NCBI RefSeq assembly: GCF_004803465.1
Contig: NZ_SRSF01000002.1
Location: 186,001 to 250,000 of the forward strand
Reading direction: 5' to 3'
Length of the DNA: 64,000 nt
Origin: Neolewinella litorea
GTDB lineage: Bacteria > Bacteroidota > Bacteroidia > Chitinophagales > Saprospiraceae
Positions 57,507 through 64,000 of the stretch are shown one piece after another; the first letter of the stretch is position 1; every line of letters begins with the position of its first letter. The notes below the pieces were generated by a model. It worked only from the letters and a program-made list of their open reading frames with translations, ran no database searches and had not been told where the DNA came from. The position numbers and the translations under genes are program-made.

Positions 57507-58406
57507 ATGGCCAAATTACGCAGGAACCATGCGCGGCGCGGGGCGGCGGCTTCCGGCAGCACCATCCTCAAGCTCACCCTCTTTGCCCTTATCCTCTTCG
57601 GACTGGTGTGGGCTTTCCAGCATTGGAATCGGGCGCGGACGCCGGTGCAGTACGGTCCCGATTACGCCGCGGAAGGGTGGTTCCTGCCCGGCGGCACCTC
57701 GGGGGAGGTCGTTGCGCATAACGGTTTCACGCTCTCCTACCGCGAAGACTGGGAGCAGGCCGAGTGGGTGGCCTACCTGCTTACCCGCGACCAACTGCAG
57801 AAGGAATGGAGTGACCGCCGCGACAATTTTCGCGACGACCCACGCGTCTCCACCGGATCGGCCACCGACTTCGACTACCGCGGCAGCGGCTACGATCGTG
57901 GGCACCTGGCCCCCTTCGCCGATTTTGCCTGGGACGAAGCGCTGGCCGACGAAACCTTTTACTTCTCCAACATCAGTCCGCAGGACCCCGCCTTCAACCA
58001 GGGCATCTGGCGGGAACTGGAAGAACTAGTGCGCGACTGGGCCCGTCGCGACGGCCGCTTGTACGTGGTGACGGGTCCGGTGACCAGTGAGCCTCCGCTG
58101 GCCTATATTGGCCGTGACAACAAGGTAGCCATCCCCCGCGCCTACTATAAAGTGGTGCTGGACCTGGATGAGCCGCAGCAAAAAGGGATCGGTTTCGTCA
58201 TCCCGAATGCCGTCAGTACCCAACCCCTGGCCGACTACGCCATGAGCATCGACGAAGTGGAAGCGCGCACCGGCATCGATTTCTTTCCCGAACTTATGCC
58301 CCCCGACCTGGAGGCGGCCATCGAGTCCTCCAGCCAAGCCAGGGACTGGTACTACGATCAGAAAAAATTCGACCGTCGCATCGGTCAATGGAACCACGTA
58401 AAATAA
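57507..58406 (+). CDS. DNA/RNA non-specific endonuclease, membrane-anchored
   Basis: 299 residues. An N-terminal helix (LKLTLFALILFGLVWAF, about 23-39) anchors the protein. The NUC1-type nuclease domain has the signature YDRGHLAPFADF (catalytic His and metal-binding His), the downstream Asn in FYFSNISPQDPAFNQGIW, and VVTGPV. The enzymes cut single- and double-stranded DNA and RNA with Mg2+. Anchoring on the outer face may serve nutrient scavenging or biofilm DNA removal. It is 25 bp after the DUF2279 gene. Confidence 0.92.
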   Translation: MAKLRRNHARRGAAASGSTILKLTLFALILFGLVWAFQHWNRARTPVQYGPDYAAEGWFLPGGTSGEVVAHNGFTLSYREDWEQAEWVAYLLTRDQLQKEWSDRRDNFRDDPRVSTGSATDFDYRGSGYDRGHLAPFADFAWDEALADETFYFSNISPQDPAFNQGIWRELEELVRDWARRDGRLYVVTGPVTSEPPLAYIGRDNKVAIPRAYYKVVLDLDEPQQKGIGFVIPNAVSTQPLADYAMSIDEVEARTGIDFFPELMPPDLEAAIESSSQARDWYYDQKKFDRRIGQWNHVK

Positions 58407-58413
58407 AAGAGTA

Positions 58414-59979
58414 ATGGAGCAGCGGCAGGCGTTTCGCCAGACCATTGAGGAAGGATACACATTCGAAGGACCGTCGTTCGTGCTAGGCGGTGCGATGCTG
58501 GGCGAAGAAACCCAAACGGGCACCCTCGTGCGCATTCCCCTGGGCACCCTCAATCGCCACGGCCTGATCGGCGGGGCCACGGGTACGGGAAAAACCAAGA
58601 CGCTGCAGATCATCGCCGAGCAGTTGAGCCGCGAAGGCGTGCCGAGTCTGCTCATGGACATCAAGGGTGACCTCAGCGGCATTGCCGTGCCGGCGGGGGG
58701 CCACCCCAAGATCGACGAGCGCCACGCGGCGATTGGCATTCCCTTCTCCGCCAGCGGAACACCGGTCGAACTGCTCAGCCTGAGCGATGAGCCGGGGGCC
58801 CGCTTACGGGCTACCGTGCTGGAATTCGGCCCCGTGCTGTTCTCGAAGATGCTGGACCTGAACGATACCCAGTCGGGCATCATCGCCGTAGCCTACAAGT
58901 ACGCCGAAGACGAGGGCCTGCCCCTGCTCGACCTCAAGGACCTGCGCAAGGTGCTGCAGTACATGACCAACGAGGGTAAGGACGCGGCAGAAAAGGAATA
59001 CGGAAGGATCTCGACGGCCTCCGTGGGAGCAATTATGCGGCGGGTGGTCGAACTGGAGGGCCAGGGAGCCGAGAAATTCTTCGGAGAACGGAGCTTCGAG
59101 GTGGAAGACCTCTTGCGCCTCGACGAGAACGGCCGCGGCATCGTCTCAATCGTGCGGCTGACCGACGTGCAGGACCGCCCCAAGCTTTTTTCCACCTTTA
59201 TGCTGCAACTGCTGGCCGAAATCTACGCCACCTTCCCCGAGGAAGGCGATCTGGACCGGCCCAAACTGATGGTGTTTATTGACGAGGCGCACCTCGTGTT
59301 CGAGGAGGCTACGGATGCCCTGCTCGACCAGCTGGAGGCCATCATCAAGCTGATCCGGTCAAAGGGGGTGGGACTGATATTTGTGACACAGAACCCCGCC
59401 GACATCCCCTCGGATGTACTCGGCCAGCTCGGACTCAAAGTGCAGCACGCCCTGCGCGCCTTTACCGCCAAGGATCGCAAGGCCATCAAACTGGCGAGTG
59501 AGAACTATCCACTCAGCGACTTCTATAATATCGATCAGACGCTGACCGAACTGGGTACCGGAGAGGCTTTCGTGACCGCCCTGGACCGCAAGGGACGCCC
59601 TACCCCGCTCGTCCGGACCATGTTGCGCGCGCCCGAGAGCCGGATGGATGTACTGACCGACCAGGAGATCTCGCGGCTGGTCTCCTCATCCTCCCTGGTG
59701 CGTAAGTACAATGAGTCGATCGACCGGGAAAGCGCCTACGAGATTCTGGAAAAGAAACTCGAACGGGCGCGGGCCGAAGAACACCGCGCGGAGATGGAGG
59801 AGCAGCGGGAAAAGGCCCGGGAGACGACCAGTAGCACGTCGCGGCGCAGGACCGGCCGGGAAAAATCAATGCTCGAGGAGATCATGTCCAACACCATGAC
59901 CCGGCAGATCGGCCGCACGGTGGCCCGCGAAGTGGCGCGGGGAATTCTTGGGGTATTGGGCATCAAGCGGCGGCGGTGA
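58414..59979 (+). CDS. HerA-like ATPase (DUF853/YjgR type)
   Basis: 521 residues. Walker A LIGGATGTGKTKTLQII, LLMDIKGDLSGIAVPAG, Walker B LMVFIDEAHLVFEEAT and VTQNPADIPSDVLGQLG belong to the DUF853 family of HerA/FtsK-type ATPases. The C-terminus is a charged coiled-coil stretch (about 435-485: ILEKKLERARAEEHRAEMEE) and a basic tail. Homologues have no proven role, but a DNA-translocating or chaperoning function is assumed. It starts 8 bp after the endonuclease and may be co-transcribed. Confidence 0.9.
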   Translation: MEQRQAFRQTIEEGYTFEGPSFVLGGAMLGEETQTGTLVRIPLGTLNRHGLIGGATGTGKTKTLQIIAEQLSREGVPSLLMDIKGDLSGIAVPAGGHPKIDERHAAIGIPFSASGTPVELLSLSDEPGARLRATVLEFGPVLFSKMLDLNDTQSGIIAVAYKYAEDEGLPLLDLKDLRKVLQYMTNEGKDAAEKEYGRISTASVGAIMRRVVELEGQGAEKFFGERSFEVEDLLRLDENGRGIVSIVRLTDVQDRPKLFSTFMLQLLAEIYATFPEEGDLDRPKLMVFIDEAHLVFEEATDALLDQLEAIIKLIRSKGVGLIFVTQNPADIPSDVLGQLGLKVQHALRAFTAKDRKAIKLASENYPLSDFYNIDQTLTELGTGEAFVTALDRKGRPTPLVRTMLRAPESRMDVLTDQEISRLVSSSSLVRKYNESIDRESAYEILEKKLERARAEEHRAEMEEQREKARETTSSTSRRRTGREKSMLEEIMSNTMTRQIGRTVAREVARGILGVLGIKRRR

Positions 59980-60090
59980 TCGTGGCCGGATGCCGAAAAG
60001 TTCAGCGGGGAAAAATTTTTATCAGCTCGACCATTACTTCCTGTAAATTGAGCGTCGGAAGCGGACAGACGCTTTTGTACAACTCCCACA

Positions 60091-60519
60091 TGACACAACA
60101 TCAACCTGCGCTGATCAACTGGTCGGCCCTGTTTTCAGCGCTTCTCGGGCGGCTAGTCCCGGTTGCGCACCACGGCACCACCGATTTGCCGTTCGAGGCT
60201 CACCCCTGGCCAGAGTCGAATCCCAACGGATGGCATATTGGAGGCGGTTCGCCGGCCACCCAACTTCCGCCTTGGCGGTGGGAGCGGTAGGAAACTCTCC
60301 TTTCTGACTTTTGAAAAGCTGAAACTGGTGGGTTCTCCTACCGTCATCAGCTTCACCGGATACGGTCAGGTGCGTACCTCAATTGCAGGGCAAGAACCAC
60401 CCAACGGAATGAGCACCACGTTCACACTTCTCCAGGAAAAGTTGGCCCCTATCAAATCTCACCTGCGGGGCACCGTGAACTACGAGGTGTGGGTGACATT
60501 AGTGCAGGACCCGCATTAA
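60091..60519 (+). pseudogene. Decayed reading frame(s) in low-GC intergenic region
   Basis: The 672-bp gap 59980-60651 has lower GC than its neighbours in places. From an ATG at 60091 a frame reads MTQHQPALINWSALFSALLG and ends at a TAG near 60290; the next frame then continues as KLSFLTFEKLKLVGSPTVIS and on to 60519 (YEVWVTLVQDPH). One frameshift near gcggtgggagcggtagg would join them. The family is unknown. It may be a broken gene that arrived with the adjacent low-GC segment. Confidence 0.35.
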
Positions 60520-60651
60520 CCATACCGCGGACTGGAACCTGTCAGACAAAATAAATTTCTCGCCAGGAACAATATTTGTCATTTACACTATCTTAGTACA
60601 TCGTTTTTCTCATGTCTGAGACTTTTGTACACTTTGAACACACAATTAGCT

Positions 60652-62058
60652 ATGAAACAACTTTACCTGCTTCTGATTTTTGTTCTATCCTCGGTAACCC
60701 TTCTTTTTGCACAGAACGGCATAAAAGGAGAGGCCCCGTTTGGCAGCGTTGCAGTCAACGGTACCATTAGTAATTCGACTATAATCCCTTTTAACCCAAG
60801 TATTGGTATTACTAGGATATTGACGATTACTGTGTCGAGTAATGCGAGCGGTCAGAGACGGTTCCGATTAGTCACCAAAAACGCGGTTGGTACTGATCAG
60901 GAGGTAGCCCATCTTGCGGGTAATGGTAACTGTAGTCAAAACTATCAAATCGTTAGTTTTGACGGGACGGAGATCGTGGGGAAGTATCCTTGTGGCCCCG
61001 CAAACAATCAATCCTTCCAGACGGGTTCGGCTATTGCCAATAAAACCTATGTTTTCAAAACACCAGCATCAAATGAGTCTGCAAAATTTGTTTTTTGGAG
61101 GCTAGATGAACCTGTCCGGGAAGTCACAAGTGTAACTGCAAAAGACCGTACTGGGGCTACCGTTGCAAATGGAGGAAGCCACCCGGAGAACCAGACCGTG
61201 ACCATTACCGCACAGCTCGGTACTTCCGGTCAGACCACCTCTAACGGCCAAACCATGTGGCTACGCTACACTACCGATCCCACCTTTACGGCCACCAATT
61301 CTACGGTGTTGGCGATGGCCAATACCAGCGGCACCAATGTTTACACGGCAAATATTCCCAAGACCGTAGGTACCAATGGCCAGACGGTTAGATACTATGT
61401 GTTTTCCTCCGGCAGCAGCACAAACAACCCGGCCCTTGCAACGCCCTCGAGTGCCGACGCCGACCTGCGCACCATTACTTTCAACAATAACGGTGGAAGC
61501 AACTTCAGCTACGTAGTCGCCGCCCCCCTACCCGTCACCTACACCAGCTGGCTGGGCGAGCGCCGCGGCGGTGAGGCGCAACTGGAGTGGACCACCGGAT
61601 CCGAGGAGGATGCGGAACTCTTTGAAGTACAGCGTAGCGTCGACGGCGGCCGCAACTGGTCGTCCGTAGGCGAAGTAGCTGCTATGAACCGTAGCACGGG
61701 GGCGGATTACGAATTCACCGACTACGGCGTACCGGGTACGGAATTGCAGTACCGGTTAAAGCAAATCGATTTTGACGGGGCCTTCCATTTCTCCGACATC
61801 ATCACCATAGCGGCGGCTGATAATGCCCAGGCGCTGTCTGTCTGGCCCCAGCCGGCTCCCGTGGGGGCCATCCAGCTGCGTGCGGCGGGTTTTGCCGGCC
61901 ACACGGCCAGTCTGTACTCCATCACCGGCAGGATGCTGGTCACCTTCCCACTAACCGGGGAAGTACAGCCCCTGCCCGCCGCCGACTTGCCGAAGGGAAT
62001 TTACCTCCTGCGCATCAACGGCGAGCGGGGACTGACCCAGCGCATCCTGATCGACTAA
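60652..62058 (+). CDS. Secreted protein with type IX sorting (Por secretion) C-terminal domain
   Basis: 468 residues with signal peptide (LLLIFVLSSVTLLFAQ). The N-terminal region (about 24-160) is not recognised. A middle beta-sandwich follows (about 165-295: VTITAQLGTSGQTTSNGQ, VYTANIPKTVGTNGQTVRYY). A linker LPVTYTSWLGERRGGEAQLEW and EVQRSVDGGRNW lead to the tail (about 395-468: ALSVWPQPAPVGAIQL, PKGIYLLRINGE), the type A sorting signal. It is exported by the type IX system and probably attached to the surface or released. Base composition changes from about 35-48% GC (60652-61130) to about 65-70% (after 61500), so the gene looks mosaic. Confidence 0.82.
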   Translation: MKQLYLLLIFVLSSVTLLFAQNGIKGEAPFGSVAVNGTISNSTIIPFNPSIGITRILTITVSSNASGQRRFRLVTKNAVGTDQEVAHLAGNGNCSQNYQIVSFDGTEIVGKYPCGPANNQSFQTGSAIANKTYVFKTPASNESAKFVFWRLDEPVREVTSVTAKDRTGATVANGGSHPENQTVTITAQLGTSGQTTSNGQTMWLRYTTDPTFTATNSTVLAMANTSGTNVYTANIPKTVGTNGQTVRYYVFSSGSSTNNPALATPSSADADLRTITFNNNGGSNFSYVVAAPLPVTYTSWLGERRGGEAQLEWTTGSEEDAELFEVQRSVDGGRNWSSVGEVAAMNRSTGADYEFTDYGVPGTELQYRLKQIDFDGAFHFSDIITIAAADNAQALSVWPQPAPVGAIQLRAAGFAGHTASLYSITGRMLVTFPLTGEVQPLPAADLPKGIYLLRINGERGLTQRILID

Positions 62059-62066
62059 GAAAGGCT

Positions 62067-63026
62067 TTATTGCCCCTTGTACTTCTTGACGGCCTCCGTC
62101 AGGCGGGGCAACACTTCGAAGAGGTCGCCGACTACCCCGTAGTCGGCGGCCTTGAAGAAGGGCGCCTCGGGGTCCTTGTTGATTACCACGATCGTCTTGC
62201 TGTTGTTGACACCCGCCAGGTGCTGGATGGCACCGCTGATACCGGCCGCGATGTACAGGTTGGGGCGAATAGCTACACCGGTCTGTCCGACGTGCTCGTG
62301 GTGGGGCCGCCAGTCGCTGTCGGCTACGGGCCTGCTGCAGGCGGTGGTGGCGCCCAGGGCCTCGGCCAATTCTTCGATCACCGACCAGTTTTCGGGTCCT
62401 TTCAAGCCGCGGCCGCCACTGACGACCAGCTCTGCTTCGGGTAGGGGCACCCGACCGGTGGCCACCTGGTGCTTCACGACGCGGGTTTTCGGCTCCGGCA
62501 GCTCGAGGGAGAGTTCTTCGACGGGTGCTTCCGCGCCGGATTCCACAACCGGGATTGAGTTACCGGCCAGGCTGATCACCTTCACGTCGGTGAGTAGCTG
62601 TACATCCGCGAAGGCCTTGCCCGAGAAGACGGGCTTCGTAACGGTGAAGTAGCCGTCTTTCATCATCGGCACGGAATTGGCTCCGGCTACCGAACCGGCC
62701 TCCAGCCGCGCGGCCAGGCGGCCGGTGACGTTCTTCCCGGTGCTGTTGTGGGGCAGGACCACCACCGTGGCGCCCAATTTCTTGGCCGCTTCCGAAAGGG
62801 CCACGGTGTAAACCGCCGCGTCAAACTTTTCCAGCTGCGGGCCGGTCACCCGGTGCACTTTCGATGCCCCGTACTTGCCGAGGGCTTCGGCGCCGGGGGT
62901 GTTGCCCAGCACGACAGCGTGGCACTCCGTGCCCAGCACATCGGCCGTTTTCTTTCCGTAAACCGTGACCTCCTGGGCCACTTTCCTGAATTCTCCGTTG
63001 GTCGCTTCCGCGTAAACGAGTACCAT
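62067..63026 (-). CDS. etfA: Electron transfer flavoprotein subunit alpha
   Basis: 319 residues. N-terminal MVLVYAEATNGEFRKVAQEV; the C-terminal FAD domain has VVSGGRGLKGPENWSVIEELAEALGA, SRPVADSDW, QTGVAIRPNLYIAAGISGAIQH and INKDPEAPFFKAADYGVVGDL. With EtfB it carries electrons from acyl-CoA dehydrogenases to ETF:quinone oxidoreductase. It follows etfB after 47 bp. Its stop is 8 bp from that of the convergent sorting-tail gene. Confidence 0.95.
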   Translation of the reverse strand: MVLVYAEATNGEFRKVAQEVTVYGKKTADVLGTECHAVVLGNTPGAEALGKYGASKVHRVTGPQLEKFDAAVYTVALSEAAKKLGATVVVLPHNSTGKNVTGRLAARLEAGSVAGANSVPMMKDGYFTVTKPVFSGKAFADVQLLTDVKVISLAGNSIPVVESGAEAPVEELSLELPEPKTRVVKHQVATGRVPLPEAELVVSGGRGLKGPENWSVIEELAEALGATTACSRPVADSDWRPHHEHVGQTGVAIRPNLYIAAGISGAIQHLAGVNNSKTIVVINKDPEAPFFKAADYGVVGDLFEVLPRLTEAVKKYKGQ

Positions 63027-63073
63027 TTCTTTTTCTTTAGTTGGTGATTGTATAAGCCGGGGGGGGGAGTGGA

Positions 63074-63817
63074 TCAGATCACCTTGGCCTCCTCGTGGAG
63101 CAGGCGGACGAGTTCGTCCATGTTCTCGGGATCGATGAGTTTTACGCTGCCTTTCTCCTCCGGCTTGTGGTAGGCGGCAATGCGGGTGGTGTCGGGGAAG
63201 TCGACGGGTTGAACCACCTCCAGGGGCTTGCGCTTCGCCATCATAATGCCCCGCATATTGGGAATGCGCTGCTCGGCCATGCCTTTGGCCGCACTCAGGG
63301 CCAGGGGGGTCTGGACTTCGATCACTTCCTCGCCGCCTTCGATGTCGCGGGTTACCGTGGCGGAGGTTCCGTCCACTTCGAGGTGGATGGCGTCGCCCAC
63401 GTAGGGCAGGTCTAGGAACTCGGCCACCATGGCACCCACTTCCGAGCCGTTGTAGCTGATGGTTTCCTTGCCGAAGAGGATCAGGTCGTAATCCTTGCCG
63501 CGGGCGAATTCGGCGATCTGCCGGGCGGTGTAGAGACTGTCCTTTTCGTCGGAAACGTCGATGCGTACGGCGTCGTCGGCACCGATGGCCAGGCCCTTAC
63601 GGATGATGGGGTCGTTGTCGGCGGGACCGACGTTGAGAATGGTGACGGTACCGCCGGCTGACTCCTTGAGTTCGAGGGCGCGTACCAGGGCGTACCATTC
63701 GTCGTAGGGGTTCATGATGTACTGTACGCCGGACCGGTCGATCTCGGTGCCGTCGGAAGTAAGCTGGATTTTGGTGGTGGTCTCGGGCGTCTTACTGACG
63801 CACACTAGCAATTTCAT
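63074..63817 (-). CDS. etfB: Electron transfer flavoprotein subunit beta
   Basis: 247 residues: MKLLVCVSKTPETTTKIQL, ALVRALELKESAGGTVTILNVG, LILFGKETISYNGSEVGAMVAEFLDLPYV, and RIPNMRGIMMAKRKPLEVV. It binds AMP/FAD and pairs with EtfA. It is the first gene of the etfBA pair. A promoter with two dyad elements lies upstream. Confidence 0.95.
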   Translation of the reverse strand: MKLLVCVSKTPETTTKIQLTSDGTEIDRSGVQYIMNPYDEWYALVRALELKESAGGTVTILNVGPADNDPIIRKGLAIGADDAVRIDVSDEKDSLYTARQIAEFARGKDYDLILFGKETISYNGSEVGAMVAEFLDLPYVGDAIHLEVDGTSATVTRDIEGGEEVIEVQTPLALSAAKGMAEQRIPNMRGIMMAKRKPLEVVQPVDFPDTTRIAAYHKPEEKGSVKLIDPENMDELVRLLHEEAKVI

Positions 63818-63832
63818 AGAATTGGTTTAAGG

Positions 63833-63857
63833 CAAATATAAAGTAGGCTTTCGCCTA
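63833..63857 (-). promoter_or_regulatory. etfBA promoter: perfect -7 element with adjacent dyad
   Basis: TATATTTG (63833-63840, minus) is an exact TAnnTTTG match 15 nt before the etfB ATG. Directly upstream, TAGGC-TTTC-GCCTA (63844-63857) forms a 5-bp-arm dyad, a possible operator. Farther upstream, CCGAACGTTCGG (63894-63905) is a perfect 12-bp palindrome. Confidence 0.5.
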
Positions 63858-63910
63858 ACAGTGCGAGCCGCGAATTTTCGCCAATGGAACGGCCCGAACG
63901 TTCGGATGGT

Positions 63911-64000
63911 TTAGGGAACGGTTGGCTCGTTAACCAGGTGGGACGGCCGGTGGAGTCTGATCACGGCACCCGCGACCGCGCCCCCCAGCAGTATGCCCGC
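63911..64000 (-). CDS. Partial membrane-protein C-terminus (window edge)
   Basis: On the minus strand, 29 codons from the right edge to a TAA at 63911 read AGILLGGAVAGAVIRLHRP and end HLVNEPTVP. The Gly/Ala-rich hydrophobic start looks like a terminal membrane helix. The rest of the gene is outside the window; the family cannot be named. Confidence 0.35.
   Translation of the reverse strand, partial: AGILLGGAVAGAVIRLHRPSHLVNEPTVP

Noticed and set aside
60205-60225. tRNA-like segment agagtcgaatcccaacgg
   Set aside because: Only a T-loop-like match; no acceptor, D or anticodon arms around it.

Overview
The window is a GC-rich (roughly 60-65% by eye) chromosomal segment of a free-living, probably marine member of the Bacteroidota, most like the Saprospiria/Lewinella lineage. 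The reasons are lineage-typical parts: a PorQ-type component of the type IX secretion system, an exported protein with a C-terminal sorting tail, two TonB-dependent receptors with carboxypeptidase-regulatory-like N-termini, DUF4294, MbnP-like and HscA-type proteins, and TAnnTTTG promoter elements close to start codons. I see no rRNA, tRNA, CRISPR array, phage or intact insertion sequence. About 48 protein genes are supported, two of them cut by the window edges and two that look decayed.

Layout. 1-9.9 kb: C-terminus of a hybrid sensor kinase, a 28/29-bp dyad repeat array, hscA, a Sua5/YciO-family protein, a TonB receptor, HMG-CoA lyase, DUF4294, an FKBP lipoprotein and an unknown exported protein. 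10-17.7 kb: MORN-repeat lipoprotein, porQ, sugar nucleotidyltransferase, CBS/CorC membrane protein, MscS channel, esterase and DASH cryptochrome. 17.7-25.7 kb: a sulfatase/alpha-L-rhamnosidase fusion, a palindromic repeat array, ftsK and DUF3616. 26-36.8 kb: ECF sigma factor, Hsp20, a beta-lactamase-fold pseudoenzyme, a K+/H+ antiporter, a phytanoyl-CoA dioxygenase-like protein, an Nramp-like transporter, a second sulfatase, an aldo/keto reductase and a zinc-site-less M16 protein. 37-48 kb: unknown, tricorn-like S41 protease, dnaN, TonB receptor, D-2-hydroxyacid dehydrogenase and a helix-hairpin-helix outer-membrane protein. 48-56.3 kb: lipid kinase, ABC exporter pair, a YkoF-like protein, and a minus-strand cysC-cysD-cysN-mbnP cluster trailing a broken receptor fragment, then rpe. 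56.4-64 kb: DUF2279, a non-specific endonuclease, a HerA-like ATPase, a low-GC patch with a decayed reading frame and a mosaic secreted protein, then etfB-etfA.

Themes. (1) Cell-surface and polymer use: TonB receptors, type IX secretion and two exported sulfatases, one fused to a GH78 rhamnosidase, point to sulfated rhamnose-containing algal polysaccharide, though no SusC/SusD pair lies in the window. (2) Sulfate activation by CysD/CysN/CysC up to PAPS. (3) An unusually rich set of palindromic and tandem intergenic repeats of at least four families, many sitting between convergent genes. (4) Several proteins that keep a fold but lose catalytic residues. No single cluster is clearly a new defence or biosynthetic system. 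The least explained signals are the 28/29-bp dyad array, the recurring 20-mer GGCACCCGCGCGCCGCCGCC oriented toward gene starts, and the low-GC mosaic around 60-61.5 kb.
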